Part shown: piece by piece, positions 35,217-45,756 of the stretch | Layout: each line of letters starts with the position of its first letter | How positions within the stretch are numbered: the first letter of the stretch is position 1 | Assembly: GCF_026914185.1 (NCBI RefSeq) | Contig: NC_070561.1 | Location: 6,386,001-6,450,000, forward strand | Reading direction: 5' to 3' | From: Puccinia triticina | Taxonomy: Eukaryota > Basidiomycota > Pucciniomycetes > Pucciniales > Pucciniaceae | Length of the DNA stretch: 64,000 nt | Program-made: the position numbers and the translations under genes | The notes under the pieces: model-generated | The model's input: only the letters and a program-made list of their open reading frames with translations | Told to the model about the DNA's origin: nothing | Databases searched by the model: none

Positions 35217-35737
35217 TTCAAAGGTTTTCCAAGTTCCTTCCGAGATTATTTCAAATTGAAGTTTTGCATTTGGGGTGTACATAAATATGTATTTTCAAGT
35301 CTTTTGTGTTAAATCTATTTATACAGTGAACTGCTGTGCTGTGTGCTGGAAAAACAGAACAGAATAAGTTGGCATTGATTGAATACATACAGCTCTTTCT
35401 TGTGCCACAGTAAGTATGCTGCATGCAGGTGTCAAGTGACCATATTTACAAGTATTGATGTAGTATTGAACTATACAGATGATAGTTTGGGTGGAAAATG
35501 TGTGTACATAGCCCCTGATGGAAATGAGTGTCGGTTTTTCCACCAATTGAATTTGAATGGCATTTCACCGACCAGCAACATCATTGATCTGACAACAGCA
35601 ACAAGGCAAATACTTAAAGTTAAGATTCGTAAGTAGCATCAGACCACCAAATTTCAAATTCACACCAACTCCCAAATCAGAAGCTCATATACTCCCAAAC
35701 CCTCATCAAAGAAATCACACATTTCTCAGATTCAATC

Positions 35738-37037
35738 ATGGTTGTAACTTGTGCATCCCAACCAAATGAAAGGCGTCCAAACAGATCAAGATCAGGTGCA
35801 GCTGCAAACTGGGCTAGGCGAGGGCTACGTGGCCGCGGAGAAGGTGCTGGACGTGCTGGCCGAGGAGGAAGAAGTGGTGGTGCTGGGCGGGGTGGGGGAG
35901 CTAGACGTGGCGGTGGAGCAATGCATGGTAATTCAGGCCAACATTGGGAGGAAGAGGAAGAGGAAGATGAAGATGAAGATGAAGATGAAGATGGTAGCCA
36001 TGGACAACATCGTCGGGGCCAAACGAGAAGCAAAACTGGCCCACCTGAAGACCTCACGCTTGAAAATTATGAAAGCCGTCTTAACCTTTGGAGCGAAAAA
36101 CAACTGGGTGATGTTCTGGCACAACAAACTGAAAAAAGCAATTGAATTCCAACTGAAATCCAAGAAGCACTTCGATCCCACAAAAGGACGTACACAAAAA
36201 TCAAGTTGATGCTGGCTTGTATTGGGAATGTCACCTCAAAAATGGTGAACTCTTTTCAGTAAGCTCAATTTTGTTTTTGTAAAACATATGAAACAACTTA
36301 TTTCTGATCATTTGATGTTGTCATCAGGGGTGAAGATTGGCCATCTCGTAAAAAAAGTAACTGGAACCGTTTTGTGGCATATAGTAAAGAAAGTGCAGAT
36401 ACCCCAGGTGTGTTTTATTCACTTAAATATTGAGGAATCTAACTGAAATTAAAATTCAATTTTAGTTCCCCCAAGGGGGAGTCCCTTTGGATGGGATGAA
36501 AGGAATGGTCACCTTGGTGACGTTTGGTCTTGTCAAATGTCTGATGACGAAAGATTGGTGTTTGATGCAAGGATTTTTCGGCATTTCTCAAAAATACCAA
36601 TTCCTCATGATGGGAAAGACGATGAAGATGAAGAAGATGAAGAAAATACAACAGTGATGGAAATTCTAACTGCAGAGGAAGACAAATTCTACAGACCACT
36701 CTATGAGAGACTGGTGAATCACACAAAGGTTGCAAGTCTTGTGCTGAAGGGTTCGGGAGGTGGAGTTGATTCTAGCCAAGAGGTTCAAGCACAAGTAATC
36801 AAACACATCACTCGAATCAATTCAGAGGTTAGTGATACAATTTTATTTCTTGAAAATCATATACCAATGCTAATGTAGCACAAATTTAAGCTTTACACAA
36901 TGTCAAATGTCTACAACTTGACATACTACCTGATGACAGCCACCCGATTCACTGGAAGTGGTAGCTTTTGCAAAGAGTTGTCTAACGATCCCATAGAGGC
37001 TGGTCATTTTCAAATCGTCCATGTCAACAATCAATGA
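35738..37037 (+). CDS. RGG-repeat, acidic, WNRFV-motif rust protein (four exons, one internal TGA)
   Basis: Exons 35738-36258, 36328-36407, 36466-36827 and 36879-37037 join in phase to 374 codons. The N-terminus is rich in RGRG/GGRSGG repeats (nucleic-acid-binding-like), followed by a run of Glu/Asp and then NYESRLNLWSEKQLGDVLAQ and KKSNWNRFVAYSKE. The second half holds FGWDERNGHLGDVW, acidic DDEDEEDEE and YNLTYYLMTATRF. It resembles a large rust-restricted family of unknown function (from memory). A single TGA at 36143-36145, with the same frame open on both sides, would be Arg (CGA) before a transition. It may be a recent pseudogene, or the stop may be read through. Confidence 0.6.
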
Positions 37038-37694
37038 ATTCATTCAATTTTAGGTTTTATTTCATTTAAATTCAATCTATTTTCTCATGGTTGCCTGTTT
37101 TTTTGAATCTTTCTCATCCACCATTTATCTCATTTAAAACCTTCTCATGATCAAACCCTTCTCTCAATCAACTCTTGGTCCAAATTGATCTCTTCTCATT
37201 AAAACACACAGTTCAACCTTTCTAGTTTTAGGAATAAAGATATTGAATATTCATAGTGTGCAATGGTCATGGGAAAATCAAACAAATTTTCATATTTATG
37301 TTGCATTATGCATTATCAAGAGATGAACTCACACTGCTTCTAGGGAAAGTAGGGTTGTTTAATGTGAGGTTTCAAGAGGTTTAATCTGAGGTTTGTGATC
37401 AGTTATGGTGTGATTCAGAACTGGGCAGGATACATTTATGTTGTTCAAAGTTGGTTTATGCATAAATCATAAATTGATCAATCCTTCTTTGCAGGGGATG
37501 ACATGAGTTTGATTATGCAATCCCACTGATTTTTTTTATGAATTTGTGATTCAATTTTATGCATTATGAATTTATGATTTAATTTTATGCATGCATAAAT
37601 GAACCATAATTGCACTTTTTGATGCAGCTGGTATATTTGGTGAACAATGGAGATAGGAGTTGAGTGGTGGTGTGTGATGGAGCTTGTAGAGGTG
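37038..37694. other. Transposon interior, no gene seen
   Basis: AT-rich sequence between the RGG gene and the right array, with ATGCATTATGAATTTATGATTT-like near-repeats around 37555-37600. Nothing coding is recognised. Confidence 0.45.
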
Positions 37695-39963
37695 ATTCAT
37701 ATATTCTTTATCTGAGTTGTGAAGAACCATGGAGCTGCTTTATCTGAGTTGTGAAGAACCATGGAGCTTATAAAGCTGAGTGGTAGGGATCCATGGTGAG
37801 CTGATTGATGTTGGATTTCAGAGCTGGTTGAGCCAATTTTTGTTGAGAAATTGAGGTAGGGAATCTTATTTTGAGTGGTCTGTGAGGCTTGCCACTTGGC
37901 AATGGAGCTGTTTGAGCTGGGTTGGTTGAGTGAGCTGGGGGGTGTGATGGAGCTGGATGGGCTAATATTTGGTTGGCTGTGGAGCTGGGTGAATTGATGT
38001 GTGGTAGGCATAGAGATGGGAAAAGCAGCTGGTATTATAGTGAGCCATGGGTCTGGGTGAGCTGGATGGAAGTGAGCCATAGAGCTGGGTGAGCTGACTT
38101 TCAGTGAAATGGGGAGCTGGGTGAGCTGGTTGAGCTCTGGGAGCTGGTTGAGCTCTGTGAGCTGGTTGAGCTCTGTGAGCTGGTTGAGCTCTGCGAGCTG
38201 GATGGCAGTGGGCCAAGGAGCTGTTTGAGCTAACTGAGAGTGAGAGGATGAGCTGTTTTAGCCAGTTGATCTGGATTCTAGTGGAAAGTGAGGTGAGCTG
38301 TTTGAGCTGGCTTCCAGTGAGTAGAAAAATTGGTTGAACTTGAGCTGGATTCCAGTGAAATTGAGAGCTGGGCAAGCTGGTTGAGCTGACTTTCAGTGTG
38401 AAGGGGAGCTGTTTGAGCTGGCTGTCAGTGAGATATGGAGCTGGTTGAGCTGGATGGCAGTTAAATGAGCAGCTGGTTCCGCTGGATGACAGTAAAATGG
38501 GGAGCTGGGTGAGCTGGATTGCATTGAAACAGGGAGCTGGGTGAGCTGGTTGAGCTGGATTTATTTTCAGTGAGCCATCTGGCTTGTTGAGCTGGATGGC
38601 AGCAAAATGGGGAGCTGGGTGAGCTGGTTGAACTGAATTCCAGTTAAATGGGGGAGCTGGTTGAGCTGGCTGAGCTGGATAGCAGTGAGCCATGGAGCTG
38701 GTTGAGCTGGACGGCAGAAAGTCATGAAGCTTGTTGAGCTGGATGGTAGTTTTACAAGGAGCTGGTTGAGCTGGTTGAGCTGAGCCTGGATGGCAGTGAA
38801 ACCTGAAGCTTTGTGAGCTGGTTGAGCTGGGTTTCAGTGAGCCATGTAGCTTGTTGAGCTGGATAGCAGTGAAAAAGGGAGCTTGGTGAGCTGGTTGAGC
38901 TGGATGGTGTGAAAACAGGGAGCTGGTTGAGCTGAATGGAAGTGTAACAGTGAGCTGGGTGAGCTGGGTGGCACTGAAACAAGGAGCTGGGTGAGCTGGA
39001 TGGCAGTGAAAAACAGATCTGGGTGAGCTGGATGGCAGTGAAAAACAGATCTGGGTGAGCTGGTTGAGCTGGATGGCGAGCCAAGGAGCTGGTTGAGCTG
39101 GTTGGGCTGGTTGAGCTGGATGGCAGTGAGCCATGGAGCTGGTTGAGCTGGTTGGGCTGGTTGAGCTGGATGGAAGTGGGCTGTTGAGATGGTTGAGCTG
39201 GTTGGGCTAGTCGAGCTGGATGGCAGTGAGCCATGAAGCTGGTTGAGCTGGTTGAGCTGGTTGAGCTCAATGGCAGGGACCCATGGAGCTGGTTGAGCTG
39301 GACAGCAGTGAGCCATGGAGCTGGTTGAGCTGGATGGCAGTGAGCCATGGAGCTGGATGAGCTGGTTGAGCTGGTTGAGCTGGTTGAGCTCAATGTCAAG
39401 GACCCATGAAGCTGGTTGAGCTGGACAGCAGTGAGCCATGGAGCTGGTTGAGCTGTATGGCAGCGATGGGAGGAGCTGGTTGAGCTGGTTGAGCTTGATG
39501 TCAGTAGGAAGAGGAGCTGGTTGAGCTGGCTGTCAGTGGGAAGAGGAGCTGGTTGAGATGGCTGTCTGTGGGAAGCGGAGCTGGTTCAGCTGGCTGTCAG
39601 TGAGCCATGGAGCTGGTGGAGCTGGATGGCAGTGAGCCATGGAGCTGGTGGAGCTGGATGGCAGTGATGCAAGGAGCTGGTTGAGCTGGATTGCAGTGAA
39701 AAAGTGAGCTGGGTGAGCTGGGTTTGGTTGTGCCAAGAGAGCTTGATGAGCTGATTTATCCTGGGAGGTGGAGCTGGTTGAGCTGAGTTGATGGAGCTGG
39801 AGGAGCTGACATATGCACATAAGAGCTGGTGGAGCTGGTCTTTGGTGCAGTGGAAAGAGCTGGCTGAGCTGAGCTGTCAGAGCTGGGTGGGACCAGCTCC
39901 ACATGTTTTCCATTCTAAATGGAGGATGGGGACACATCTTCTTCCATTTGGAATGGTAAAATT
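37695..39963 (-). repeat. Right terminal repeat: inverted 32-bp minisatellite array
   Basis: Reverse complement of the left array: units of GAGCTGGTTGAGCTGG with ATGGCAGTGAGCCATG run from about 37900 to 39730 and end in the same unique cap (39730-39963), with more than 90% identity by eye to 16768-17000. On the minus strand all three frames are open for long stretches for the same 32-bp reason. Confidence 0.88.
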
Positions 39964-39978
39964 TTGCAGCCAAAACTC

Positions 39979-39986
39979 ACCTATCT
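39979..39986 (+). repeat. Target-site duplication, right copy (ACCTATCT)
   Basis: Identical to 16742-16749 and followed by GACCAGTTGT, the continuing homoaconitase codons. Confidence 0.8.
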
Positions 39987-40551
39987 GACCAGTTGTGCTG
40001 TTGTGGCTGCAAGTGCGGTCGCAGGGAAGCTGAAGATTTGCGGCCCAAACTCTTCCTCAGCCACTAGCTCACCTTCAGATCCAAATTGTTGATCAACCCA
40101 AGCTGACAAGAATTTCGTCTCCTTCGAAAGCAGAAGACCAGATGAGTGAGTGTTACCCAACTTCCCCGCCGTCTTCGGAGGCCCGTTGTTTTTTGCCCAA
40201 GCCGATAACATCAACACCAAGGGAGTCTATCCCAGCAAATATACCTATCACGACGACATTTCGCCAGAGGGAAGAGCAGCAGTTGTGATGGAGAACTACG
40301 ACCGCTTGTTTGCTGAGACTGTACGGCACTTGTACCCCTCTACTTCCACGGGAACCCTTCCGGCTTACACGGACAAGAGCCATATCACCCGCGCCCAGCA
40401 GAGCCGGATGACCGAAACCGGTGTCATCCTCGTCGTTGGACATAAATTTGGCACTGGCTCGTCCCGCAAACAGGCCGCCACGGCGCTTAGAAACGCCGGG
40501 ATCTCACTGGTGATTTCAGCCACTTTTGGCGAAATCTGGAAAAGAAAGTGA
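39979..40551 (+). pseudogene. LYS4: Homoaconitase (LYS4-like) fragment, right half
   Basis: Begins TYLTSCAVVAASAVAGKLKI, the direct continuation of the segment ending at 16749. It then has VLPNFPAVFGGPLFFAQADN, GVYPSKYTYHDD and HKFGTGSSRKQAATALRNAG, the C-terminal swivel domain with the substrate-binding GSSR motif. In-frame stops near 40094 and 40148 and a frame end at 40551 (WKRK in place of the family's SRN) show decay. The first 8 bases (39979-39986) are the right copy of the duplication. Confidence 0.85.
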
Positions 40552-41401
40552 TCACTATATTCTTGCTACTCAGTGGTCTTGGTGGCGATGCTAGATCCGG
40601 TCAACGTGGCAGAAGCTTCTTGGATGTTGTATGGTTGTGGCTCAAGGAGGGCATTGTAGTTGGATGGGAGCGCTGGAAGTAAGATGGGTGGATAATTGGC
40701 GTTTGTGATTCATGGAAATAAACCGGAAATGATTAGATTGCTGGAGCGTACATAGGGTTGGCGTTGCGATGGGGGAGAGTGACAAGGGCCCGGGCCTAGG
40801 TAATCAGTGCCATGTATGGGTGGGTGGGGGTCTGGTCGTTTGAGCAGCAGGGGAGTAGCAGGCGCGGCAGTATGTTCAGGATGACCGTTTGGGAGAGTGA
40901 CTTGAAAGCTGGCTGGTTGAGTGGTCATTAGGTATGTGGGGTTAAGGTGCAAGCAATGGTAAGCCTTGGCGGGCAGTTGGTAGGGCTTGGGTAATTGTGA
41001 TTGAGTCACGGGGAACGTTGGCTGGAGGATGCGTGCAGTATCTGGTATCCTGGGCCAAGGTGGCAGAAGGGTGAGATTGGGTGGTGGATAGCTGTTGAGC
41101 CCATGGTCAAGGTTGGGCGGCTATAAATAGGGGTATAGAGCCATGATGGTGATTTGCTCGGGCGACTCCCAGAGCTGTAATTCCAGCTGGGGGTTGCCTC
41201 ACCCCCCTCTGCTGTTGCACTTGCGCAGTTTGAGGGTTAATTCTTGATGACCAACCCGCAGCAGTACTTAAGGCAGGCACCAGCATTACCTGCTGGGTTT
41301 TTGAGAGGCCATTACTGATTAGAATAAGTATAATCAGCATGTTCTTGCTATAATGAAGATTCCATTACTATATTCATCCCTCATCAATACATTTCTGTTT
41401 T
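40552..41401. other. Intergenic, LTR-like tail
   Basis: No gene is seen. CTATAAATAG at about 41121 is a possible TATA box, and the following GGTTGCCTCACCCCCCTCTG through TTGAGGGTTAATTCTTGATG looks like part of an LTR, but no matching partner was found. Confidence 0.35.
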
Positions 41402-41733
41402 GAGATGGCATATATGGCACCCAGGTGGTGGTGGGTGCAGGCACCCCCTTGAATTTTCACTAATTCATGACACCCACACCTACACCTAGCGCCTACCTCC
41501 AGGTACCTGCAAAAACAGACAGGTACCCACCCCAGTACCTGCCAACTGGTACCAAGTGCCATCCCCACTATGTAGGGGAGGTGTGTTGCACCCAGGTACC
41601 TGATGCAGGTGCAGGTATGTCCCTCAAATTTTATTCAGACTGGACACCTGCACCTGCACACAAAACAGATACCTCTGTACAGTAGGATAGGTACCTGCCA
41701 GCAGGTACCAGGTACCTACTTTTTCATCTCTAT
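41402..41733. mobile_element. GGTACC-rich foldback element (copy 2)
   Basis: Left edge GAGATGGCATATATGGCACC and inverted right edge GAGATGAAAAAGTAGGTACC enclose repeated CAGGTACCTG and GGTACCAAGT words. It shares the GAGATR terminus and composition with 9548-10492. Confidence 0.5.
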
Positions 41734-41960
41734 TTCCATTACACAAGTACCCCTATGTTTTTGATTGATTTTGCTTTAATTTCAATGATGTTATTTTGAG
41801 TGAGTTTCATTAATATTCTATACAGTTTTTATCACATTATTCACCATGGATTCACTAAGATTTCAGTGGCAAACATTGAAATTTCACAAAAATCATCATT
41901 CAGGATTGAAAATCACACCCTGAAACCAAATAATAATTTCACAGTTGCAATTTATATATT

Positions 41961-41990
41961 ACTAGAGGCCAAGGCGGCTTCGCCGCTGCA
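41961..41990 (-). repeat. Helitron-like 3' terminus (copy 3)
   Basis: Minus strand TGCAGCGGCGAAGCCGCC then TTGGCCTCTAGT. This is the consensus form of the family, and a body would extend right. Confidence 0.62.
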
Positions 41991-43379
41991 CCTTTAGGGG
42001 TACAGGGGCAAGCCATCTATCACAGTGGCCAGCACCAATCAACCAGTCCGAGTGTAGCTATTGATGAGTGGTACTGGCTTTCAAAAGAACTCTCTTGAAG
42101 GACCCAATACTGGCCATTGAAAGTGCTACACATTCTCTTGATTTCCAGTACTTTTAAACTGTTGTTTTATTAGCAAGGCAGAGCAACTCTCCCCAACCCT
42201 GAAAAAAATTGTTGCTGGCAGTCGTTGAGATGCCAGGGTTTGCAGCCAGTTGGTGTTCAAAATTAAATAAGAATGTTTTACACAGCAGCATAAACTTTAA
42301 TTTTGCCTGGGAGATTTCACTTTAATTTTTTATGTGTGCTGATATCTCTTAGTCAAAATCACAGGTTTTGATTTTATGGAAGCACTTCTCATGCTATTTT
42401 GAAAACCATAAGTGTGTTGGGCAGACAAAAAACTCTGCAATATGTCTGACCTGTGGTAGGGGTAGGCCATCACCAGGCTAACCTTGCTCAACAAAGCATC
42501 TCAGCAACTCTCGAGGTTGTGATTTTGTTGTTTTTGATGAGCCATGATTAGCCTTTTGTGGGTTTTCCATCAAGCCATCCACTCAGCTCAATGGGTCTGT
42601 GAGATGACTGGCTTTTACGTCTCAACCATCAGACCCTTGGTGCATCACTTGGGAGAAATGAACAAAGGAAAGCAGCCAAAATAACCTGCTTGGGCTGGAG
42701 TTGAAACCACACACCATGAAAAATTTGATGTGAATAGGTGTCAGCCTTCAGGTGAAATTCAGTAACATGTGTTGAAAGTCAAAGGGTACTCCAAAATTAC
42801 TCCCCTTGCATAAAAACTGCCCCTTCCTCAACATTAGTGGGTTTTACCACTTTTCTCTAGGTTTATGGTTGGAGTAAAGGCTGGAATTAGCTCCATGTCA
42901 CCTGTCACCTAGTCTCCTCATTTTTTTTGTGGCAAAAATTCACAGGAAAACACTTGCAGCTGAAGCCTGCATGGTGTTTCCAAGAGTGCTACACAATATT
43001 TGCTGAGTAATTCCATCATTTTCCAGTATTTCTTGTAAAACTTCCAAAACATGCTGATCTTATTTGTGCAAGGTCACCTTTTTTGAAAAAAGAAGTATTT
43101 TTCCACAGGCCAGTTTTTCTTGAGCTCTTGAATGAAAATGTGACCTTTCAGATGATTGGGAGATGCCATGTTGAGAAGTGCCCCAACATCAAGCCAACGG
43201 CTAAAAATGGGTTGTCCTCACTGGCCAGATCTCAACACACCCTAGCAAGCTCGGCCAGAAAGCTGCCAGGTTGTTTTGACCGGCGTGTCAGGCCAAATCT
43301 CTAACAGGTGGCTGGAGATCAGGCTCTACACAGTGTTGCAGACTTGCTTGTGAGGAATCCTCCTTGGCTGGTCAATACA
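41991..43379. other. Unassigned sequence
   Basis: Possible body of the Helitron-like element ending at 41961. No helicase, RepA or other protein signal is seen, so it would be non-autonomous. Confidence 0.4.
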
Positions 43380-44340
43380 GAGGAGGATTTTTTATTGGTT
43401 ATTGGCCCGTCCGTACAGTGGACCTGCGCGCTGAGGAAACTGCCTCATCCACTGAAGATGATGTCTCCTCCTCAACCCGGATGGTCAGCCTGTCCAGGGG
43501 TCAGCCATTGGCACTGGCCAGATTTCTGTCACACTCAATATGTGCTGTCAGCCTTCTGGCTACCAAGAAGGTCAAGGATAGGTAGGCTAACCGTCATACT
43601 TTTCGCGGTCATCCTACCGGCTTTCAAGAAGTTTGGGGGATTGGCAAGCAACAATTGTACTCCTTGAGGTCAACCTGCCGGATGTCAAAGAATTCGGGAA
43701 TCGGGATGCTGACCGTCAACCAACTGAAAGCCTTTGTGGCGAGGCTGCTGGGTGACCGCAAGGCAGCAGACCGGCAGACCTGCGGTCGGTTGATCAAGTC
43801 ATGCTGCCGTACCTCCCAACCTCAAGAGGTTAGGCGGAATCACCCTTGCATGACCCCAACTTCGTGCTGCCCTCCATTTGCATTGCAGCCCAAAGGCGGA
43901 CCTTTGTCCTTGGGTTGTTGGTCCGAGGGCGTCCAGATCAATCCCATGGTGTACTGGACATCAAAGGGAGCTGTGTACTCTCTTGATGTTCAATACCGGT
44001 CATCAAAGAGAGCTATGCACTCTCTCGATTGACGTAGGTGAGTTTGTAGCACTCTCCATCAAAATTAGAGTGTGTAGCTTGATGGCCAGTACATTTGATG
44101 ACCAGAACTGGCCATCAAGAGAGTTCGTAGGTAGATCCCTTTGATGGCTGGTTGGACCTTAACCTCTCACTGGTCATCAGGAGTTTTCTTCTCCTTGGTG
44201 ACCGGACTGATTGGTCATTGATATTTATTCCTCTCAATGACCCAATTGGCTGGTCATCAAGGGGATTAGATATCTCAATGACCCTAACTGGTAAGGTCTA
44301 GGGTCATCAAGAGGAATACACCTCTCAACCTGGCCTGTAC
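43380..44340. repeat. GGTCATCAAGAG hairpin repeat block (copy 1)
   Basis: Words such as GGTCATCAAGAG, TGATGACCG and CTCTCAATGACC recur in both orientations, densest at 43970-44320, so alternating copies can pair as hairpins. Similar to 52650-53110. Confidence 0.65.
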
Positions 44341-44896
44341 ACACTTGGATGGGTATGTACAGGCCAGTATTCTGTCTGCCCAGCAGGGCTCTGGAAACGC
44401 ATTTGGTGCGATTCAGAAGGGTGTGGTGTGCAGCACTGCAGCTGGTGGGCAAGGTCGGATACTTAAGAGCATGGAGGAAGCTGCTTGTTCCCCCAGGGGA
44501 TCAGGTTTTGTCCCCCCCCCTCCCTGAAGGCCCCCTATTTCACTTGAGTAGGCCCCTTCTTGATTTCAAAGAACATACATTTCAAACCTGAACAAACATC
44601 AAACAAAAAAATTACACTCAAACAAAACATAAAATTTCAACTCAAACAAAACAAAACCAAACCACTCAAAATACAAAAAAATCACACTCAAACAAAACAT
44701 AAAATTTCAGCTCAAATAAAATAAAACAAAACCAAACAACTCAAAATACAAAAAAAAACCCTAAATCTCAACTAAAACAACTTACAAAACACAATTTTCA
44801 AACTTTGTTTTTTTTTTTGCCTGCAATTTCAATGAAATGCAGCATGAAACCACGAAGTCATTTTCTGTGAAACTGTGGTTTTAATAAACTTGGATG
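44341..44896. other. A-rich repeat tract
   Basis: From about 44580 to 44800 AACAAAACA / AAATTTCAACTCAAA-type units repeat loosely. No gene is seen. Confidence 0.5.
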
Positions 44897-45553
44897 GGTT
44901 ATAACGCCAGCTTGGAAGAATTTCGAGAAATGCTTTTGGGAGCGCTCAGTCGACAATAAGGCTCAGCTGTCACAAAAGAATTGATTCGAGATTATCAAAT
45001 GGAGATTTCAAAGGATGGTGGCAATATTCTGCCGAAATCTAGCGTCTTATTGCGATACATTCAGCAAGAGGTTCAATCAGCGTCTATTTTAGAAAGACAA
45101 GACTTGTGGAGCAGACATGAGGAATCAGAAAATTCACTGTCCACGTCAAAAGTCGAAAAACCAAAAGCTGAGCGGGTTGTAGAGTGTGTCGTGGAAAAAC
45201 CTGTTGCGGAAAAATTTGAGAAACAAATACAGGATTTAACTAGACAATTAGCTTCCTTATCTGCTGGGAAAATGGCTCCGCCTCACTTGCCATCTGGATC
45301 AGCTCCTACAAATGTTCCATTCAGAAAACTGGATTTTAAATGTTATTATTGTTTCCAAGAGACACATGGAAGTGACAGCTGCGGAGTTTTTACTTACAAT
45401 GAAGCACATGGGCTAGTTAAGAAGGAGGGAAGAAACTATTGTTTACCAGATAATACTCTTATTCCGTGGAATACTCGTCGCGCTATCAAAAAAGAAGTGG
45501 ATAAATTTAAAGAATCAGCAAGGGAAGGGGTAACTAATTTTTTGGGCAGCTAG
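44897..45553 (+). pseudogene. Retrotransposon gag remnant with CCHC knuckle
   Basis: Reads YNASLEEFREMLLGALSRQ, a TAA at about 44957, then VTKELIRDYQMEISKDGG and, after a charged linker, CYYCFQETHGSDSC, an exact CX2CX4HX4C zinc knuckle, and a basic C-terminus ending at 45553. It is truncated upstream and has one stop, so it is a dead gag of an LTR retrotransposon. A purine tract AAGTTGGGGGAGGA follows at about 45706. Confidence 0.75.
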
Positions 45554-45756
45554 AAGAGTGCGAACCGGAAGCTTTAGGAATTTACAAAACAGAATCTACT
45601 CAGCTAAAATCAACTCTCTTACCTGTTGAAGAAAAATTGAGAAATGATGCCTACAGTTCTCCCTTTTTATGCTTTTTGGTCGAGCTGATGGGGCCATGAT
45701 CAGCAAAGTTGGGGGAGGAATCTGTTGATTTTGATGTGATACCCCTCGCCAATGAC

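Larger units (their letters stand above)
16750..39978. mobile_element. 23.2-kb composite KDZ-type DNA transposon inserted in LYS4
   Basis: Bounded by the 8-bp duplication ACCTATCT. The outermost bases are imperfect inverted repeats (left CACCTGTGGCCG, right inverted GAGTTTTGGCTG). From TTTTACCATTCC inwards the two ends are over 90% identical by eye for about 250 bases and then pass into 32-bp minisatellite arrays. A KDZ transposase gene lies inside, in minus orientation, together with a TET/JBP-like oxygenase, an unknown protein, MATH-BTB and RGG genes and captured host gene fragments. KDZ and Zisupton elements are known large cut-and-paste transposons; 8-bp duplications for them is from memory. 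Other insertions may be nested within it. Confidence 0.82.
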
